This document shows positions 61,669 to 64,000 of a stretch of DNA of 64,000 nt, piece after piece. Made by a program: the position numbers and the translations under genes. The stretch's first letter is position 1. The number at the start of each line of letters is the position of its first letter. Under the pieces are notes generated by a model. The model was given only the letters and a program-made list of their open reading frames with translations, was not told where the DNA came from and did no database searches. This DNA comes from Pectobacterium colocasium (GTDB lineage: Bacteria; Pseudomonadota; Gammaproteobacteria; Enterobacterales; Enterobacteriaceae), in the NCBI RefSeq assembly GCF_020181655.1, contig NZ_CP084032.1:4092001-4156000 (forward strand), read 5' to 3'.

Positions 61669-62832
61669 TTACTGCTTGGCGCGTTCTTCCAGCATAACTA
61701 CTGCTGGCAGTTTTTTCCCTTCAACGAACTCCAGGAATGCGCCACCGCCGGTAGAAATGTAGGAGATTTTGTCAGCAATACCAAACAGATCGATCGCAGC
61801 CAGCGTATCGCCGCCGCCTGCGATAGAGAATGCTTCGCTATCTGCGATCGCACGAGCAATGGTCTCGGTTCCTTTACGGAAGTTTGGGAATTCGAAGACG
61901 CCAACCGGGCCATTCCACAGGATGGTCTTGGCATTCTTCAGAATTTCAGCCAGACGCTCAGCGGAAACATCGCCCAGATCCAGAATCTGCTCTTCGTCTT
62001 TGATTGCCGTAACTGACTTCAGCGTTGCGGCCGCAGTTTCAGAGAATTCTGACGCAACACGTACATCGCTCGGTACAGGAATATCACAGGTTTCCAGCAG
62101 CTTTTTCGCTTCAGGAATCAGGTCAGCTTCGTACAGGGATTTACCCACGTTGTGGCCTTGTGCTGCCACGAAGGTGTTAGCGATACCGCCACCGACGATC
62201 AGTTGATCGGCGATTTTAGACAGAGAATCCAGCACGGTCAGCTTGGTGGAAACTTTAGAGCCGCCCACAATAGCAACCATCGGACGTGCTGGTTCGCTCA
62301 ATGCTTTGCCCAGCGCTTCCAGCTCATCAGACAACAGAGGGCCTGCACAAGCGATAGGCGCAAATTTACCCACGCCGTGAGTGGAAGCCTGCGCGCGGTG
62401 TGCAGTACCGAATGCGTCCATGACGAACACATCGCACAGCGCCGCGTATTTCTTGGACAGAACTTCGTCGTCTTTCTTTTCGCCTTTGTTAAAGCGGACG
62501 TTTTCCAGTACAACCAGCTCGCCTTCGGCGACATCAACACCATCCAGATAATCTTTCGCCAGACGCACAGGCGAAGAGAGTTTTTCTTTCAGGTAGTCAA
62601 CAACAGGCAGCAGAGAAAATTCTTCGTTGTACTCGCCTTCGGTCGGACGTCCCAGGTGGGAGGTGACCATAACGCGAGCGCCTTGTTTCAGAGCGATTTC
62701 GATGGTCGGCAGAGAGGCACGGATGCGCGCATCAGACGTCACTTTCCCTTCTTTTACTGGTACGTTCAGATCCGCACGAATAAGAACACGTTTACCAGCC
62801 AGATCCAGATCGGTCATCTTAATTACAGACAT
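61669..62832 (-). CDS. pgk: Phosphoglycerate kinase
   Basis: 387 residues, as in E. coli. The N-terminal 3-phosphoglycerate domain begins [18 protein letters not shown] and includes [12 protein letters not shown]. The C-terminal nucleotide domain has [16 protein letters not shown], and [10 protein letters not shown] near the end. It makes ATP from 1,3-bisphosphoglycerate. It is the middle gene of epd-pgk-fbaA, 72 bp after epd. Confidence 0.98.
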   Translation of the reverse strand: MSVIKMTDLDLAGKRVLIRADLNVPVKEGKVTSDARIRASLPTIEIALKQGARVMVTSHLGRPTEGEYNEEFSLLPVVDYLKEKLSSPVRLAKDYLDGVDVAEGELVVLENVRFNKGEKKDDEVLSKKYAALCDVFVMDAFGTAHRAQASTHGVGKFAPIACAGPLLSDELEALGKALSEPARPMVAIVGGSKVSTKLTVLDSLSKIADQLIVGGGIANTFVAAQGHNVGKSLYEADLIPEAKKLLETCDIPVPSDVRVASEFSETAAATLKSVTAIKDEEQILDLGDVSAERLAEILKNAKTILWNGPVGVFEFPNFRKGTETIARAIADSEAFSIAGGGDTLAAIDLFGIADKISYISTGGGAFLEFVEGKKLPAVVMLEERAKQ

Positions 62833-62904
62833 GGTGAATCCTCTTGTTGATTCTCTTTTAAAGTTGCTTGAGCGAGATAGCGACCCCTGATCGCCACCGT
62901 CGTA

Positions 62905-63921
62905 CTAGAAACCGCAGGCTGCCATCGCCCGTGTTGTATCCAACATCCGGTTGGCAAAGCCCCATTCGTTATCGCACCAGACCAATGTTTTAATCAGATG
63001 CTGACCACTGACCCGTGTCTGCGTGCCGTCAACAATGGCACTGTGCGGATCGTGGTTAAAATCAGCTGACACTAATGGCAAATCAGTATAATCAACTATA
63101 CCACGAAACGACTCATGCGCTGATTTTTGCAATAGTGCATTAATTTCATTCACGTTTACGGCTTTCCTGACGCTAACGCTCAGGTCAATTGCCGTAACGT
63201 TGATCGTCGGCACTCGCACCGAGATCGCCTCAAAACGGTCAACAAACTGTGGAAAAATACGGGTGATTCCCGCCGACAGCTTGGTATCCACCGGGATGAT
63301 CGACTGGCTGGCGGCTCGCGTACGCCGCAGATCGTGATGATAAGCATCGATCACCGGTTGATCGTTCATGGATGAGTGGATCGTCGTTACCGTGCCATTC
63401 TCGATGCCGAAGGCATCATCCAGCAGTTTAATCACCGGAATAATGCAGTTAGTCGTACAAGACGCATTGGAAACAATACGATGCCCACTTTCCAACTGCT
63501 GGTGATTGACGCCAAACACCACCGTCGCATCCAGATCTGCCGTGCCCGGATGAGAAAACAACACTTTCTTCGCGCCCGCCGCCAGATGGGCTTCCCCATC
63601 TTCCCGGCTACCGTAGACACCGCTGCAATCCAGTACGATATCGACACCGAGTTCTCGCCAGGGCAGTTGCTGAATCTCTGCCTGATGCAACAGGCGAATA
63701 CAGTCATCACCAACATAAAGCTGATCGCACTCCTGACGCACATCCCACGAAAAACGGCCGTGACTTGAGTCGTACTTGAGCAAATGCGCCATACCTTCCG
63801 CACTCGCCAGCTCGTTAATCGCCACAACGGCAATCTCAGCTCGGCGACCTGATTCATACAACGCACGTAAAACACTGCGGCCTATGCGGCCAAAACCGTT
63901 TATCGCAATACGGATCGTCAT
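62905..63921 (-). CDS. epd: D-erythrose-4-phosphate dehydrogenase
   Basis: 338 residues (E. coli 339). A GAPDH-like fold: NAD motif [18 protein letters not shown] at the N-terminus, catalytic Cys in [10 protein letters not shown], and the Epd-specific [15 protein letters not shown] in place of the GAPDH TVHAxTA loop. That loop, together with the neighbours pgk and fbaA, separates it from GapA. It oxidises erythrose-4-phosphate for the DXP-dependent pyridoxal phosphate pathway, upstream of PdxA at the left of this window. The last 79 bp of the window hold nothing recognised. Confidence 0.96.
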   Translation of the reverse strand: MTIRIAINGFGRIGRSVLRALYESGRRAEIAVVAINELASAEGMAHLLKYDSSHGRFSWDVRQECDQLYVGDDCIRLLHQAEIQQLPWRELGVDIVLDCSGVYGSREDGEAHLAAGAKKVLFSHPGTADLDATVVFGVNHQQLESGHRIVSNASCTTNCIIPVIKLLDDAFGIENGTVTTIHSSMNDQPVIDAYHHDLRRTRAASQSIIPVDTKLSAGITRIFPQFVDRFEAISVRVPTINVTAIDLSVSVRKAVNVNEINALLQKSAHESFRGIVDYTDLPLVSADFNHDPHSAIVDGTQTRVSGQHLIKTLVWCDNEWGFANRMLDTTRAMAACGF

Positions 63922-64000
63922 GGCGTTCCTTGTGGTTCCTTATGTCATCGCTGGGCTACCCAGCGCATAGGATATACCCTTCTTAGACACCAGAGAACCC

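Overview
This is a stretch of enterobacterial chromosome, most probably from Pectobacterium or a close relative in the Pectobacteriaceae. That placement rests on remembered protein similarity and E. coli-like gene order, not on a search. About 50 protein genes are visible. Nearly all are single-copy housekeeping genes whose lengths match their E. coli counterparts. No tRNA, rRNA, CRISPR array, prophage or toxin cluster was seen.

Layout. (1) 1-4859, + strand: end of lptD, then surA-pdxA-rsmA-apaG-apaH (outer-membrane biogenesis, vitamin B6, 16S rRNA methylation, Ap4A hydrolysis). (2) 4860-10440, a variable block: a small unknown ORF, a YdcZ-family membrane protein with a divergent LysR regulator, folA, the yjjP-yjjB exporter pair, a complete IS5-family element inserted just upstream of yjjP, and a RhtB-type exporter. 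E. coli has kefFC and other genes around here instead. (3) 10526-28529, mostly - strand: carAB, dapB, the ribF-ileS-lspA-fkpB-ispH run, rpsT, nhaA-nhaR and dnaK-dnaJ. (4) 28530-35400: satP, an MHS transporter, mog, an orphan membrane diguanylate cyclase, talB and yaaA. (5) 35432-40400: thrLABC with a readable leader peptide, attenuator and promoter. (6) 40541-50211: yjtD, arcA with a long leader, creA, rob, gpmB, yjjX, trpR, slt, an ERIC repeat and ettA. (7) 50243-54240, accessory: a chemoreceptor with a flagellar-type promoter, and a LysR regulator divergent from a zinc-type dehydrogenase. (8) 54293-63921: serA, rpiA, argP, yggE, argO, mscS, fbaA, pgk, epd.

Blocks 1-6 correspond to the region around the E. 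coli map origin (about 99 to 1 min). Block 8 corresponds to about 63-66 min. The accessory block 7 therefore sits at a join between two segments that are far apart in E. coli.

Several control circuits can be read from the DNA: a tandem ARG box and a PurR-like site before carA, threonine/isoleucine attenuation before thrA, a Trp operator before trpR, a sigma-32 promoter before dnaK, an FNR site before arcA, a sigma-28 promoter before the chemoreceptor, and LysR-type palindromes before three transporter or enzyme genes, including a probable ArgP site before argO.

I found no convincing new multi-gene system. The observations most worth checking are a 41-codon ORF inside the arcA leader, the IS insertion that separates yjjPB from its upstream DNA, the well-initiated small ORF after apaH, and structured RNA between dnaK and dnaJ and between pgk and fbaA.
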